Source: Bin80 sp965215475 (GTDB lineage: Bacteria; Bacteroidota; Rhodothermia; Rhodothermales; Bin80). Taken from it: DNA of 64,000 bases. The stretch lies in assembly GCA_965215475.1 (NCBI GenBank), contig OZ244061.1, forward strand, positions 2,542,001 through 2,606,000, written 5' to 3'. A model generated the notes under the pieces. The model searched no databases. It was not told the DNA's origin and was given only the letters and a program-made list of their open reading frames with translations. Shown piece after piece: positions 17,612 through 27,369 of the stretch. Numbering within the stretch: position 1 is the stretch's first letter; every line of letters starts with the position of its first letter. The translations under genes were made by a program, and so were the position numbers.

Positions 17612-20600
17612 ATGAGTGCGGGAATGAAGGGCTTTGAAGAAATTCAGCGGGTAGACGCTCATGTAATTGAGCGGGAGATCTGTCAATGGTGGGAGTCCGA
17701 AGGCATATTCCAGAAAAGTGTTGAACTACGAGCTGGGGCTCCGACCTATACGTTTTATGAAGGCCCCCCCACCGCAAATGGGCATCCGGGTATTCACCAT
17801 GTGATGGCCCGCACGATTAAAGACGTATTCTGCCGCTACCATACGATGAAGGGGTACTGTGTGGAGCGGAAAGCGGGATGGGACACGCATGGACTTCCCG
17901 TAGAGATTGAGGTGGAAAAAAGTCTTGGTCTTGATGGCCCGGAAGATGTGTTGCGCTACGGTATGGAAAAATTTAATCAGCAGTGTCGTGAGAGCGTTCT
18001 AGCCTATAAAGGAGAATGGGATGAGCTGACACGACAGATGGGGTACTGGGTTGACCTTGACCATCCCTATGTGACGTTTGAGACGAAATACATCGAAACT
18101 GAGTGGTGGCTGATTAAGCAGATTTATGACAAGGGTCTTCTCTATAAAGGACATAAGATTCACTGGTATAGTCCAGGGTCCGGTACCATTTTGAGTTCAC
18201 ATGAAGTCAGCCTAGGCTACAAAGAGGTACAGGATCCAAGTGTTACCGTCCGGTTCCAATCATTAGATCGTCCGGATACGTATTTCTTGGCTTGGACCAC
18301 GACACCGTGGACGCTGATTTCGAATGCAGCATTGGCGGTCGGTCCAGAGATTGAGTATGTATCGATTCGTTGTGCTTCACTGCCTGAATCGAATCTGATT
18401 CTTGCAAAGGCCCGACTGGAGATGCTCCGAGAAGAGTATGAAGTAGTTGATACGATGCGTGGGCGTGAGCTTGAGGGGGAGCAATATGAGCCACTTTTTC
18501 GCTTCTTCAAAGATCAGGGTTACCAAGCCTGGCAGGTAGTTACTGCTGATTTTGTGTCTACGGAAGATGGCACAGGGATCGTACATATTGCTCCTGCATT
18601 TGGAGCGGACGACTATGAGGTAGGGCAAACGAAGGGTTTTCCTGTTCTGAACCCGATTGATCTCCAAGGCTGCTTCAACGCAGATGTGCCTCAGGTGGGT
18701 GGGCTTTGGTTCAAGGATGCAGATCGGCCCATTATTCGGGATCTACGCGGGCGGGGACTTTTGCATCGGGATGACAGCTACGTACATAATTACCCTCATG
18801 ACTGGCGGAAAGGAACGCCTCTTATCAGTTATCCGGTAGAAAGTTGGTTCATCCGAACCACAGCGATTCGTGATCGGCTTGTCGAACTCAATAATCAGAT
18901 TGCATGGCAGCCTGCATCTATCGGAACTGGTCGCTTTGGAGAGTGGCTGTCCAATAATGTGGATTGGGCACTTAGCCGTCGCCGTTTTTGGGGGACCCCA
19001 CTTCCCGTGTGGGTATCAGATCAGGATCCGGAGGTTATCGAGGTAATTGGATCCATTCAGGAACTGCGTGAACGATGCGGAGAGCAGCTCCCGGATAGCG
19101 ATGAAGATGTCGATCTTCATCGCCCCTTTGTGGATGAGCTTACATGGCCTGCGCCAGATGGAGGAACGATGCGGCGGGTTCCGGAAACGATAGATGTCTG
19201 GTTTGATTCAGGAGCTATGCCATTTGCACAATGGCATTATCCATTTGAGAACCAAGAAGAGTTTCACCAGAGTTTTCCCGCGGATTTTATTGCAGAAGGT
19301 GTAGATCAGACACGTGGCTGGTTTTATACACTCCATGCAATTGCGGCACTAGTGATGGATGAGGTTTCATTTCGGAATTGTGTGGTCGGTGGGCTGCTTC
19401 TTGATGAGAAAGGAGAGAAGATGTCCAAGACCAAAGGCAATACACTGGACCCCTTTGATTTAATCAAGGAATATGGGGCGGACAGAGTACGATGGTACAT
19501 GATGAGCAACACTCCTCCATGGGAGGATCTAAAGTTTAACGTGAATGGAGTGAAGGAGGTAGAGCGTAAACTCTTCAGCACCTTAATGAACAGTTACAGC
19601 TTTTTTGCCACGTATGCCAATATAGATGGCTATACAGTTGAACAAGAAGCCTCACCCGTGCTTGAGCGACCAGAGCTGGATCGATGGATTCTCAGCCGTT
19701 TGCAGTCTACGGTGGAAATGGTTGATGTTGCACTTGCAAGCTATCATCCGACCAGAGCGGCTCGCGCGATTGAAAGTTTTATCACAGATTTGTCAAATTG
19801 GTATATCCGTAGATCTCGTCGTCGGTTCTGGAGTGCAAAAGCGGCACAGCCCTCGGAATCTGATGATGACAAGTGGGCTGCGTATGAGACGGTATATGTG
19901 TGTCTTGAGTCAACGGCACGTCTTATGGCACCGATCGCTCCTTATTACAGTGAATGGTTATATCAGCATCTTATGGTCAATACCCGGGATGCGTCTGACT
20001 CGGTTCACTTGTCACGGTTTCCCCAAAAGAATGAGTCATTTATGGATGTTGCACTGGAGGAGCGGATGAAGAGTGCGCAAGTGATTTCCTCTCTGGTTCT
20101 CGGACTCCGTAACAAGGCGGGTTTGAATATTCGCCAGCCTGTAGGCCGGATCCTGGTAGTGGTAGACGAAAAATGTCGGGAAGAAACGATCGGTCAGGTT
20201 GCTCCTATCATATTGGAGGAGGTGAATGCCAGAGCGATCGAGTACATTGATGCTTCACATGGGATTGTTCGCCGTAGTGCCCGTCCCAATTTTCGTCAAT
20301 TAGGTCGCCGAGTTGGAAGGAATATGCCCAAAGTCAAGGAAGCGATTTTGGCCCTGGAGCCTGCGCAATTGAAGGCTTACAGTGAGGGTGAGAGTATCAA
20401 GGTCACGCGAGAGGACTTTGAATTAGAACTACAGCCAGGGGATATAGAAATCACAACGGAGGGAGTTGAAGGATGGCTGGTAGGCCAAGAGGATGGATAT
20501 ACGGTTGCTCTAGATACCGTGGTTACGGAAGAATTACTCCATGAAGGGTTCGCTCGTGAAAGCATTAACCGGCTTCAGAATCTTCGGAAGGCCGCTGGAT

Positions 20601-20800
20601 TTGCCGTGACAGATCGTATTCATGTTGAATTTAGGGCAACAGAGGTTTTGCGCTCAGCGATTGAAAACTATACGGATCGGGTAAGAAACGAAACGTTGGC
20701 GGTTACGTTAAAATGTGTCACTTCTCCAAAGGGAGAACGTATTGAACGATTTGATATTGGTGAGGAAAATCTCACGTTAGGAGTGAGTCGATCAAAATAG
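17612..20800 (+). CDS. ileS: Isoleucyl-tRNA synthetase
   Basis: Charges tRNA-Ile in the cytoplasm. At 1062 residues it belongs to the long form found in many Bacteroidota and in eukaryotes. The class I HIGH motif appears as HPGIHH within GPPTANGHPGIHHVM (~residue 55), and KMSKS as GEKMSKTKGNTLDP (~residue 605). The CP1 editing domain (TTTPWTLISNAALAVGP, GTGIVHIAPAFGADDYEVG) lies between them. The RVRWYMMSNTPPWEDLKF segment and a helical anticodon-binding domain with a long C-terminal extension complete the protein. It is followed by the DksA-like gene and lspA, a frequent order in this phylum. Confidence 0.96.
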   Translation: MSAGMKGFEEIQRVDAHVIEREICQWWESEGIFQKSVELRAGAPTYTFYEGPPTANGHPGIHHVMARTIKDVFCRYHTMKGYCVERKAGWDTHGLPVEIEVEKSLGLDGPEDVLRYGMEKFNQQCRESVLAYKGEWDELTRQMGYWVDLDHPYVTFETKYIETEWWLIKQIYDKGLLYKGHKIHWYSPGSGTILSSHEVSLGYKEVQDPSVTVRFQSLDRPDTYFLAWTTTPWTLISNAALAVGPEIEYVSIRCASLPESNLILAKARLEMLREEYEVVDTMRGRELEGEQYEPLFRFFKDQGYQAWQVVTADFVSTEDGTGIVHIAPAFGADDYEVGQTKGFPVLNPIDLQGCFNADVPQVGGLWFKDADRPIIRDLRGRGLLHRDDSYVHNYPHDWRKGTPLISYPVESWFIRTTAIRDRLVELNNQIAWQPASIGTGRFGEWLSNNVDWALSRRRFWGTPLPVWVSDQDPEVIEVIGSIQELRERCGEQLPDSDEDVDLHRPFVDELTWPAPDGGTMRRVPETIDVWFDSGAMPFAQWHYPFENQEEFHQSFPADFIAEGVDQTRGWFYTLHAIAALVMDEVSFRNCVVGGLLLDEKGEKMSKTKGNTLDPFDLIKEYGADRVRWYMMSNTPPWEDLKFNVNGVKEVERKLFSTLMNSYSFFATYANIDGYTVEQEASPVLERPELDRWILSRLQSTVEMVDVALASYHPTRAARAIESFITDLSNWYIRRSRRRFWSAKAAQPSESDDDKWAAYETVYVCLESTARLMAPIAPYYSEWLYQHLMVNTRDASDSVHLSRFPQKNESFMDVALEERMKSAQVISSLVLGLRNKAGLNIRQPVGRILVVVDEKCREETIGQVAPIILEEVNARAIEYIDASHGIVRRSARPNFRQLGRRVGRNMPKVKEAILALEPAQLKAYSEGESIKVTREDFELELQPGDIEITTEGVEGWLVGQEDGYTVALDTVVTEELLHEGFARESINRLQNLRKAAGFAVTDRIHVEFRATEVLRSAIENYTDRVRNETLAVTLKCVTSPKGERIERFDIGEENLTLGVSRSK

Positions 20801-20834
20801 ATTCACCGTACAAAGATAGATTAATTGTGAAACT

Positions 20835-21263
20835 ATGGCAGCTCTAAAATCAGCCCAGATATCTTCGGAAGTTTCCGTCAATGGTCCAGCAACCACTCCA
20901 TTTGACGATGAATTACTGGCTCATTTTCGCACGTTGATTCTCGATAAGCGCAAGGGTGCACTTGACGATATTTCGAAGATGCAGGCTCAGATCAAGGATT
21001 CGCGCGAGCGATCAGAGAGTGACTCAGCGTACAGCTTTCACATGGCTGATGCGGGAACCGATGCAATGGAGCGTGAGAAGTTATATCTGATGCTAGCCCG
21101 ACAGAAAAAATATATTGGTTATTTGGATCGGGCCCTTGAGCGGATTGAGAATCGAACGTATGGTGTTTGTAAGGTAACGGGTAATCCTATTTCCCGGGAG
21201 CGGCTAGAGGCGGTACCTCATACAGAGATTTCGATTGAAGCTAAGCTCAAGCAAAAGAGATAG
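20835..21263 (+). CDS. TraR/DksA-family transcription factor with degenerate zinc finger
   Basis: A 142-residue coiled-coil protein. Residues ~30-100 form two helices of the DksA hairpin (LDKRKGALDDISKMQAQIKDS ... DREKLYLMLARQKKYIGYLDRALERIENRTYG). The C-terminal globular part reads YGVCKVTGNPISRERLEAVPHTEISIEAKL. Only one of the four zinc-binding cysteines of classical DksA remains, a loss seen in other Bacteroidota relatives. It likely enters the RNA-polymerase secondary channel, but regulation by ppGpp is not demonstrable from sequence. It lies between ileS (34-bp gap) and lspA (2-bp gap), so it is probably in their operon. Confidence 0.85.
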   Translation: MAALKSAQISSEVSVNGPATTPFDDELLAHFRTLILDKRKGALDDISKMQAQIKDSRERSESDSAYSFHMADAGTDAMEREKLYLMLARQKKYIGYLDRALERIENRTYGVCKVTGNPISRERLEAVPHTEISIEAKLKQKR

Positions 21264-21265
21264 GT

Positions 21266-21880
21266 TTGTATATGCGTCTGTTCTGGATTGTAGCCGGAGT
21301 GTTGATCCTTGATCAGACCACGAAGGTGATTGTCCGTACCAATATGGATCCAGGCCATTTTGGTGCGATGGATCTTCTGGGAGGCTGGTTGAAATTCACC
21401 TATACCGAAAATCCTGGGATGGCGTTTGGGATTAACTTTGGCCCCCCGGGCTTAATTGCCGGGTTTTCGGTGATTGCTGCGGTAATGATTACGCTCTACC
21501 TGATCCGGGTCAGACGAGGCTATTTGCCATATACCGCTAGCTTGGCGTGTATTCTTGGTGGGGCAATCGGTAATATCACAGATCGTCTGTTCTATGGAAT
21601 CATATTCGACTATGGTCCCTTTTTTCAGGGGCGCGTGGTTGACTTCATTCACTTTGATATTTGGCATGGGCAGATATCTTCATCCATTCCGCTGATTGGT
21701 GGGAGTTATTTATCATTTTTCCCAATCTTCAATGTGGCAGATATCGGGATTGTAGGAGGAGTAATTGGCATTTTACTTTTCCAGAAAAAATTCTTGAATG
21801 GGTTGCATTGTTCTGAGCCTGAAGAGTCCCTTGACAACCCTGAGGAGCTCCCTATTACGGAACAGCCTTCTATGGCATAG
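21266..21880 (+). CDS. lspA: Lipoprotein signal peptidase (signal peptidase II)
   Basis: A membrane aspartyl protease that removes signal peptides from prolipoproteins. Four hydrophobic segments are visible. VLILDQTTKVIVR is the conserved first-helix end, and YTENPGMAFGI the conserved loop. The catalytic aspartates are in GGAIGNITDRLFYG and FPIFNVADIGIVGG. At 204 residues it is longer than typical LspA (~160), owing to an internal loop (~115-140) and a charged tail after the last helix. Translation may begin at TTG 21266 or at ATG 21272, two codons later. At least two lipoproteins occur in this window (40745 and 45718-50171). Confidence 0.92.
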   Translation: MYMRLFWIVAGVLILDQTTKVIVRTNMDPGHFGAMDLLGGWLKFTYTENPGMAFGINFGPPGLIAGFSVIAAVMITLYLIRVRRGYLPYTASLACILGGAIGNITDRLFYGIIFDYGPFFQGRVVDFIHFDIWHGQISSSIPLIGGSYLSFFPIFNVADIGIVGGVIGILLFQKKFLNGLHCSEPEESLDNPEELPITEQPSMA

Positions 21881-22299
21881 TGCCATATGTATAGATGTTT
21901 CATCTCTACCAGCAATCTAATGCGATGGAGAGAGATCATTTTAGACTCGGAGGGGGCGAAAGTGCGATTTGTGATGGGATGGAACAAGTTAACAGTAGGA
22001 AGGAGATTTTTCTTTGAAGTGATACATCTAAGGATTAGCATACATACAGGCTAGGGTTTAGATATCCTGTTCAGATTTTTGGTCAGAATTGAAGAGTTTC
22101 TGGGTGCTGACTTGGAGTTTTACAGGTATGTTTTTGCTAATTTGAAATGTTTATTGAGATAAACTAAGCCATTGAAGAGGCGCAACCAATCAATGCTTTT
22201 GTAGTTATTGGATCCGACTTCTTGCCTACCTCCTATTGGATGCAGATACTTGGGGCCTGAGGGAGTATTTTGATAGGAGCCTCGGTTTTGTGACATGAA
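21881..22299. other. Intergenic stretch without a recognisable gene
   Basis: About 420 bp between lspA and the AlbA-type gene. I see no conserved frame, RNA gene or IS end. A minus-strand frame that crosses it is an antisense shadow of lspA. Confidence 0.5.
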
Positions 22300-23766
22300 A
22301 TGACAACTGTAAACAATATACCTGCTCTCGTAAACCGCCTATGCGCATTTCCTCGAGAAACAGAATGGTTTGAATTCAAGTCCAATGATGCCAAGCCGGA
22401 GAGACTTGGTCAAAATATCTCCGCAATCGCAAATGCCGCGGCAATTTCTGAAAAACCTCATGGGTACATAATCTGGGGGGTCCAAGACGAAAATCATCGG
22501 ATCATCGGCACTACATTCAATCCTGCGATGAAGCGGGTACGTAGAGACGATCTTGAACACTGGCTCTCTAACAGACTGAAACCCTCCGTCAATTTCCGTT
22601 TTCACAAGGATATCGTAAATGGTAAGAATGTGGTCGTGCTAGTGATTCCGCATGCATTTGGTCAGCCTGTTAGATTTGAGAATGAAGCCTATATTCGCAT
22701 AGGATCTCATACCAGAAAACTAAGGGATTTTCCAGAAAAGGAAAGAGTACTGTGGCGCTTGTCGGAGGGTAATAATTTCGAAAATGGAATTGCAATTGAA
22801 GATGTAAAGGACGCAGATGTGCTACGCTTATTGGATCATGAATCCTATTTCAGGATAGTACGAATTCCGACTCCTGCTAATATTTTGAATCAACTGCAAT
22901 GCCTTGAACGCGAAAATTTCATTCACAAACGTGATGATGGCATGTGGAACATTCTAAACCTGGGATTCTTATCGTTTGCACAAAACCTTGAAGATGTAGA
23001 TTCACTGCGTTACAAATCTATTAGGGTTGTTAAGTATTCAGGATCAGCTAGATATAATGGAAGCCGCCAAGAGGAGTTCTATACGGGTTATGCTTCGGGG
23101 TTTTCCAGCATGATTGAACTCATAGACAACCTTGCCCCCACGGATGAAAATTTCAATGGTGGTATCAGAAAACAGGAATCAAGATTCCCACCTCTCGCAA
23201 TTAGAGAGGTGGTTGCAAATGCGCTAATCCATCAAGATTTATCGGTCAGCAGTGCTGGGCCATTAGTTGAAATTTTTGATAATCGCATTGAAGTGCTGAA
23301 TCCAGGAAGACCTCTTGTAGATTCGAAGCAATTCATAAATGCCCCTCCTAAATCGCGTAATAAGGCATTGGCTAAATTATTTCGTAGATCGGGGATTTGT
23401 GAAGAGCTTGGTAGTGGTTGGGACAAAATCGTGTATGAAATTGAGAATCGCCAATTACCAGCACCACGCATTGAGGTAATCGGCGACAGCACGCGTGTTA
23501 CAATTTATGCAGCGATTCCACTATCTGAAATGGACTCTGAGGACCGTGTGCGAGCTGTTTATTTGCACGCATGTCTAAAGTATACAAATAGTGGCACCGG
23601 TATTACCAATACGACCGTTCGACAAAGATTTGGCCTGAGTGAGAGCAAAAGTGCTCAGGCGTCAAGGATATTGACGGAGGCTTTGGTCTCGGGTGACATC
23701 GTACCCAGGAATGCAAATGCGAGTCGAAAATTCATGCAATACATCCCCTACTGGGCAGGAGATTAA
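22300..23766 (+). CDS. AlbA_2/Schlafen-type ATP-binding protein, putative transcriptional regulator
   Basis: A 488-residue protein of the widespread AlbA_2 (divergent AAA-4/Schlafen) family. The N-terminal domain (residues ~1-130) has ETEWFEFKSN, NISAIANAAA and GYIIWGVQDENHRIIGT. The middle part contains a GHKL-like ATPase segment: FPPLAIREVVANALIHQDLS, then VEIFDNRIEVLNPGRP and LGSGWDKIVYEIE. A winged-helix segment lies near the C-terminus (TNTTVRQRFGLSESKSAQASRILTEAL). Members are often in accessory or defence islands, but the molecular function is not settled. It stands alone with a 420-bp upstream gap. Confidence 0.82.
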   Translation: MTTVNNIPALVNRLCAFPRETEWFEFKSNDAKPERLGQNISAIANAAAISEKPHGYIIWGVQDENHRIIGTTFNPAMKRVRRDDLEHWLSNRLKPSVNFRFHKDIVNGKNVVVLVIPHAFGQPVRFENEAYIRIGSHTRKLRDFPEKERVLWRLSEGNNFENGIAIEDVKDADVLRLLDHESYFRIVRIPTPANILNQLQCLERENFIHKRDDGMWNILNLGFLSFAQNLEDVDSLRYKSIRVVKYSGSARYNGSRQEEFYTGYASGFSSMIELIDNLAPTDENFNGGIRKQESRFPPLAIREVVANALIHQDLSVSSAGPLVEIFDNRIEVLNPGRPLVDSKQFINAPPKSRNKALAKLFRRSGICEELGSGWDKIVYEIENRQLPAPRIEVIGDSTRVTIYAAIPLSEMDSEDRVRAVYLHACLKYTNSGTGITNTTVRQRFGLSESKSAQASRILTEALVSGDIVPRNANASRKFMQYIPYWAGD

Positions 23767-23880
23767 ATAGATGGCATAGAGCATTTTTTAGGATATTATC
23801 TGCATAGGAAGTACTTGCTAGAGCCAAGAGCATTTCCTCAAGCATCAACGGGTTCATCTCACCTATTGAATCTGGTTTTT

Positions 23881-24219
23881 ATTTGCTGATTATTTTCACG
23901 AAGGGCTCAAAATGGGATAGATCAGGTCTTTGTTGTCCAATTCTGATGCTCTGAGGGGGATTTTTTTATTTGCTGATTATTTTCACGAAGGGCTCAAAAT
24001 GGGATAGATCAGGTCTTTGTTGTCCAATTCTGATGCTCTGAGGGGGATTTTTTTATTTGCTGGTTATTTTCACGAAGGGTCCAAAATGAGGCAGATCAGG
24101 TCTTTGTTGTCCAATTCTGATGCTCTGAGGGGGATTTTTTTATTTGCTGGTTATTTTCACGAAGGGCCCAAAATGAGGCAGATCAAGTCTTTGTTATCCA
24201 ATTCTGATGCTCTGAGGTG
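23881..24219 (+). repeat. Four tandem copies of an 87-bp repeat
   Basis: Units start at 23881, 23968, 24055 and 24142, exactly 87 bp apart, each beginning ATTTGCTG(A/G)TTATTTTCACG. Units 1 and 2 read GGGCTCAAAATGGGATAG, while units 3 and 4 have changed to GG(T/C)CCAAAATGAGGCAG. The last unit is cut shortly after TCTGATGCTCTGAGG. Because 87 is a multiple of three, one frame stays open through the last units, but units 1-2 carry TAG in that frame. I therefore treat the array as non-coding. The flanks (23767-23880 and 24220-24372) show no gene. Confidence 0.92.
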
Positions 24220-24372
24220 TGTATTCCGGTGAACAGGGACACCTAATCTGGAGCAACTGGGAGTGTACCAGCAATTGAAAAGGTATTGACGATCGTATGC
24301 CTTTCTACGAACACATGAAGCACTCATTGATGTAATATGAACTGCCCGTGTGACTGATGCAAGGATCTTTAA

Positions 24373-25713
24373 TTATGGATGGCCCGACTCGTTTCCGTGT
24401 TGATCAAGCATATAATCAACGGTTAGGCTTGAGAGTGCCCGTACACCAGTTACCAGTGCAGATTCATCTACGAAAAAATAGGGAGAATGATTTCTAGGGA
24501 TAGTCTCAAGGTCCGCCTCAGGAGGAGCGATACCGAGAAAAATAAATAACCCTGGGATTTCGTTTGCAAAGTAGGAAAAATCTTCCGCCCCTGTAATTTT
24601 CGAGGCTTGACTGACAGAATCCGAGACACGTTCCAGTGATGGAATCATCTGCAAGGTTAGGTCTGGGTCATTTACGGTTACAGGGTAGCCATATTTAATT
24701 TGTACCTCGGCAGTCGCACCGGCACTTAGGGCAATGTGTTCAACTGTATGTCGGATCCGTTGCTCAATTTCTTTACGTACTTCGGATGAGAAGGTACGAA
24801 TGGTTCCGGAGAGCGTTACTTCATCCGGGATAACATTGCTTCGTATTCCTCCATGGAAGGTGCCGATTGTAATGATGGAAGGGGTTGCGGTTACATCAAG
24901 TTGACGACTGGCGATAGTTTGTAATCCCAGCACAATTTGGCTACCGACCACGATCGGATCAATTCCGCTCCAAGGTATAGCAGCGTGTGTTTGACGCCCT
25001 TTGATCGTAATATACAATTCATCTGCACTTGCCATAAAGGGGCCCGGCAAATAGCTAATGTGATGTACCCGTTCTGGCCAGACATGTAATCCAAAAATCA
25101 CTTCTGGAGTGGGATCAGCGAAGGCACCCTCACGAAGCATGAGTTCTGCACCACCTTCCTCCCCTTCGGGTACTCCTTCTTCCGCAGGCTGAAAAATAAA
25201 TTTTATGGATCCCGGTAACTCATCTTTGATGGTAGCCATGACTCTAGCGACTCCCATTAAGATGGCAGTATGTGCATCATGTCCACATGCATGCATCACA
25301 CCAACTTCTGTCCCATTATAGATCGCTCTAGCTTTTGATGTAAAGGGGAGATCCACCATTTCTGTAATAGGCAGTGCATCCATATCCGCACGCAGGGCAA
25401 CAACGGGTCCAGGTTTGCCTCCCTGGAGGAATCCGACGACTCCTGTATGAGCAATTCCTGTTTGAACCTCCATCCCAAGTGAGCGCAGATGATCGGTGAC
25501 CAGTGCAGCCGTGCGAAATTCCCTGTTACTCAGCTCAGGGTTTGCATGTATATCCCGTCGCCACTTAATCACATCTGATTCTACAGAAACAGCATGCTGA
25601 TCCAGAGCTTTATGAAGAGATGCACGACTCTGTGCTTGAGTTTGTGCAGAAAGTACAACTCCAAAGAATAGGATAAGGCATAAAGCGAGGAATATCATTT
25701 TATTGGAGAACAT
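24373..25713 (-). CDS. Secreted M20-family amidohydrolase (hippurate hydrolase-like)
   Basis: A metallopeptidase of the M20D group that cleaves N-acyl amino acids or similar amides. Motifs: IHANPELSNREF (residues ~60-71), VALRADMDALPI with the first metal Asp, HACGHDAHTAILMG with metal-binding His, FQPAEEGVPEGEEGGAELML with the catalytic Glu, and GAEDFSYFANEIPGLFIFLG near the C-terminus. The frame opens at 25782, but the ATG at 25713 (MFSNKMIFLALCLILFF) is preferred because it places a signal peptide at the N-terminus, cleaved near AQTQAQS. The enzyme is therefore predicted to be exported. Exact substrate is unknown. Confidence 0.88.
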   Translation of the reverse strand: MFSNKMIFLALCLILFFGVVLSAQTQAQSRASLHKALDQHAVSVESDVIKWRRDIHANPELSNREFRTAALVTDHLRSLGMEVQTGIAHTGVVGFLQGGKPGPVVALRADMDALPITEMVDLPFTSKARAIYNGTEVGVMHACGHDAHTAILMGVARVMATIKDELPGSIKFIFQPAEEGVPEGEEGGAELMLREGAFADPTPEVIFGLHVWPERVHHISYLPGPFMASADELYITIKGRQTHAAIPWSGIDPIVVGSQIVLGLQTIASRQLDVTATPSIITIGTFHGGIRSNVIPDEVTLSGTIRTFSSEVRKEIEQRIRHTVEHIALSAGATAEVQIKYGYPVTVNDPDLTLQMIPSLERVSDSVSQASKITGAEDFSYFANEIPGLFIFLGIAPPEADLETIPRNHSPYFFVDESALVTGVRALSSLTVDYMLDQHGNESGHP

Positions 25714-25932
25714 AAAAAAGACGAAAGTATTTGATACACTCCCCGGCAATATCGCAACAGGTTGAGGAGTATTCTGAACCATGCATACGGAGGTTGGAAC
25801 TCACAAGCATGGTGGGAGTCAGCAATGGGAGTATAAAGCGAAGGGGACGCACGGTCGTGTCAATAGTTAGACATGACAATTTACGATAGGAAAACCTATT
25901 TTATTGCCCAAAACAGGAAATGCATTCCTTTG

Positions 25933-27369
25933 ATGGAGAAACAACACAAAAAGAGTCCTAAAAAGCGCATGTGGGGAGGTCGTTTTGCACAAGAAACAGA
26001 TCGATTAGTGCAAGAATTTGGTGCATCAATAAGTGTAGACAAACGGATGGCTATAGAGGATATAGAGGTTTCCCTTGCACATGCATCAATGCTGATGTCC
26101 AAGGGAATTCTTTCTGAAGAGGAATCCAAAGCAATTTGTACAGGTCTGGAAGAGATCCGTAGAGACATACTTGCAGAGCAATTCTCGTGGGACCCCGTGC
26201 TTGAAGATGTCCACATGAATATTGAGTATGAGTTAACCAAGCGAATTGGTTCCGTGGGCGGAAAATTACATACGGCTCGAAGCCGTAACGATCAGGTTGC
26301 CACAGATTTACGTTTGTGGTTGCGAAAGATGGGGAGCCAGATCAAGGCAGAGCTTTATACATTCCGATCTACGATGGTTCATCTCGCTGAAACACATTTG
26401 GATGTAATCATGCCTGGCTATACGCACCTTCAGGTTGCCCAACCGGTTCTTTTTGCACATCATCTGATGGCCTATTATGCGATGTTTACCAGAGATGTAG
26501 AGCGTCTTTGTCAGTCCCTGGAGAGGATAAATGATTCGCCACTTGGTGCTGGCGCCTTGGCGGGGACGAGTTTTGATATCGACCGGGATGCAACGGCGGA
26601 GCAGTTGAGGTTCAAAGGAATAGCTTTGAATTCAATGGATGCAGTCAGTGATCGAGATTTTGTGTTAGACTTTCTCTCGTTTAGTAGCATTGCTATGGTG
26701 CACCTGTCGAGATTGAGTGAAGAACTCATTCTGTGGTCTAGTCAGGAGTTTGGTTTTATCACGTTACCGGATAGTCATACGACTGGAAGTAGTATCATGC
26801 CGCAGAAAAAAAATCCTGACATGTGTGAACTGATTCGAGGAAAGACTGGCCGAGTATGTGGGAATCTCATGGCGCTTCTCATGACCATGAAGGGGTTACC
26901 ACTAACGTATAACAAGGATCTACAGGAGGATAAAGAGGGGGTTTTTGATGCGGCAGATACCCTTCTGGCATCTCTGAAAATATATTCTGTAATGCTTCCT
27001 GACATTCAAGTGCATGCAGAACGCATGAGAACTGCTGCAGGATCTGGATATAGCAATGCCACAGATCTAGCAGATTATTTGGTACGTAAGGGGATGCCAT
27101 TTCGAGATGCACATGATGTAGTAGGGCGTTTAGTTGCGATCTGTTTGGAGGAAGGGATTCCTCTGGAGTCATTACCCATCAAGAAAATGCAACAGATGAG
27201 CCCATTGATTGAGACTGATGTATTCAAATGCTTAGCGTTGGATGCTGTTATAAATGCGCGGAATAGTTTTGGTGGAACGGCGACGAAAGAGGTAGAACGT
27301 CAGATCAAACTTGCGCGGGAGCAGCTCAATCGTGAAGTTGCGGCGAGTAACCCTGTTAATTCATGTTAA
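25933..27369 (+). CDS. argH: Argininosuccinate lyase
   Basis: Splits argininosuccinate to arginine and fumarate, the last step of arginine biosynthesis. The N-terminal MWGGRFAQETD is the family start. HTARSRNDQVATDLRLWLR, SPLGAGALAGTSFDIDRD and the fumarase/aspartase signature GSSIMPQKKNPDMCELIRGKTGRV (with the catalytic Ser loop) are all intact. The frame opens at 25873. I prefer the ATG at 25933 because the additional 20 residues do not belong to the family; an ATG at 25969 is also possible. No other arginine gene is adjacent. Confidence 0.93.
   Translation: MEKQHKKSPKKRMWGGRFAQETDRLVQEFGASISVDKRMAIEDIEVSLAHASMLMSKGILSEEESKAICTGLEEIRRDILAEQFSWDPVLEDVHMNIEYELTKRIGSVGGKLHTARSRNDQVATDLRLWLRKMGSQIKAELYTFRSTMVHLAETHLDVIMPGYTHLQVAQPVLFAHHLMAYYAMFTRDVERLCQSLERINDSPLGAGALAGTSFDIDRDATAEQLRFKGIALNSMDAVSDRDFVLDFLSFSSIAMVHLSRLSEELILWSSQEFGFITLPDSHTTGSSIMPQKKNPDMCELIRGKTGRVCGNLMALLMTMKGLPLTYNKDLQEDKEGVFDAADTLLASLKIYSVMLPDIQVHAERMRTAAGSGYSNATDLADYLVRKGMPFRDAHDVVGRLVAICLEEGIPLESLPIKKMQQMSPLIETDVFKCLALDAVINARNSFGGTATKEVERQIKLAREQLNREVAASNPVNSC

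Noticed and set aside
23881..24219. CRISPR array.
   Set aside because: The 87-bp units are contiguous and nearly identical along their whole length, without alternating unique spacers, and no cas gene is nearby.
24017..24232. Small repeat protein encoded by the 87-bp units.
   Set aside because: Units 1-2 have TAG in the same frame and there is no ribosome-binding site; the open frame follows from the period being a multiple of three.
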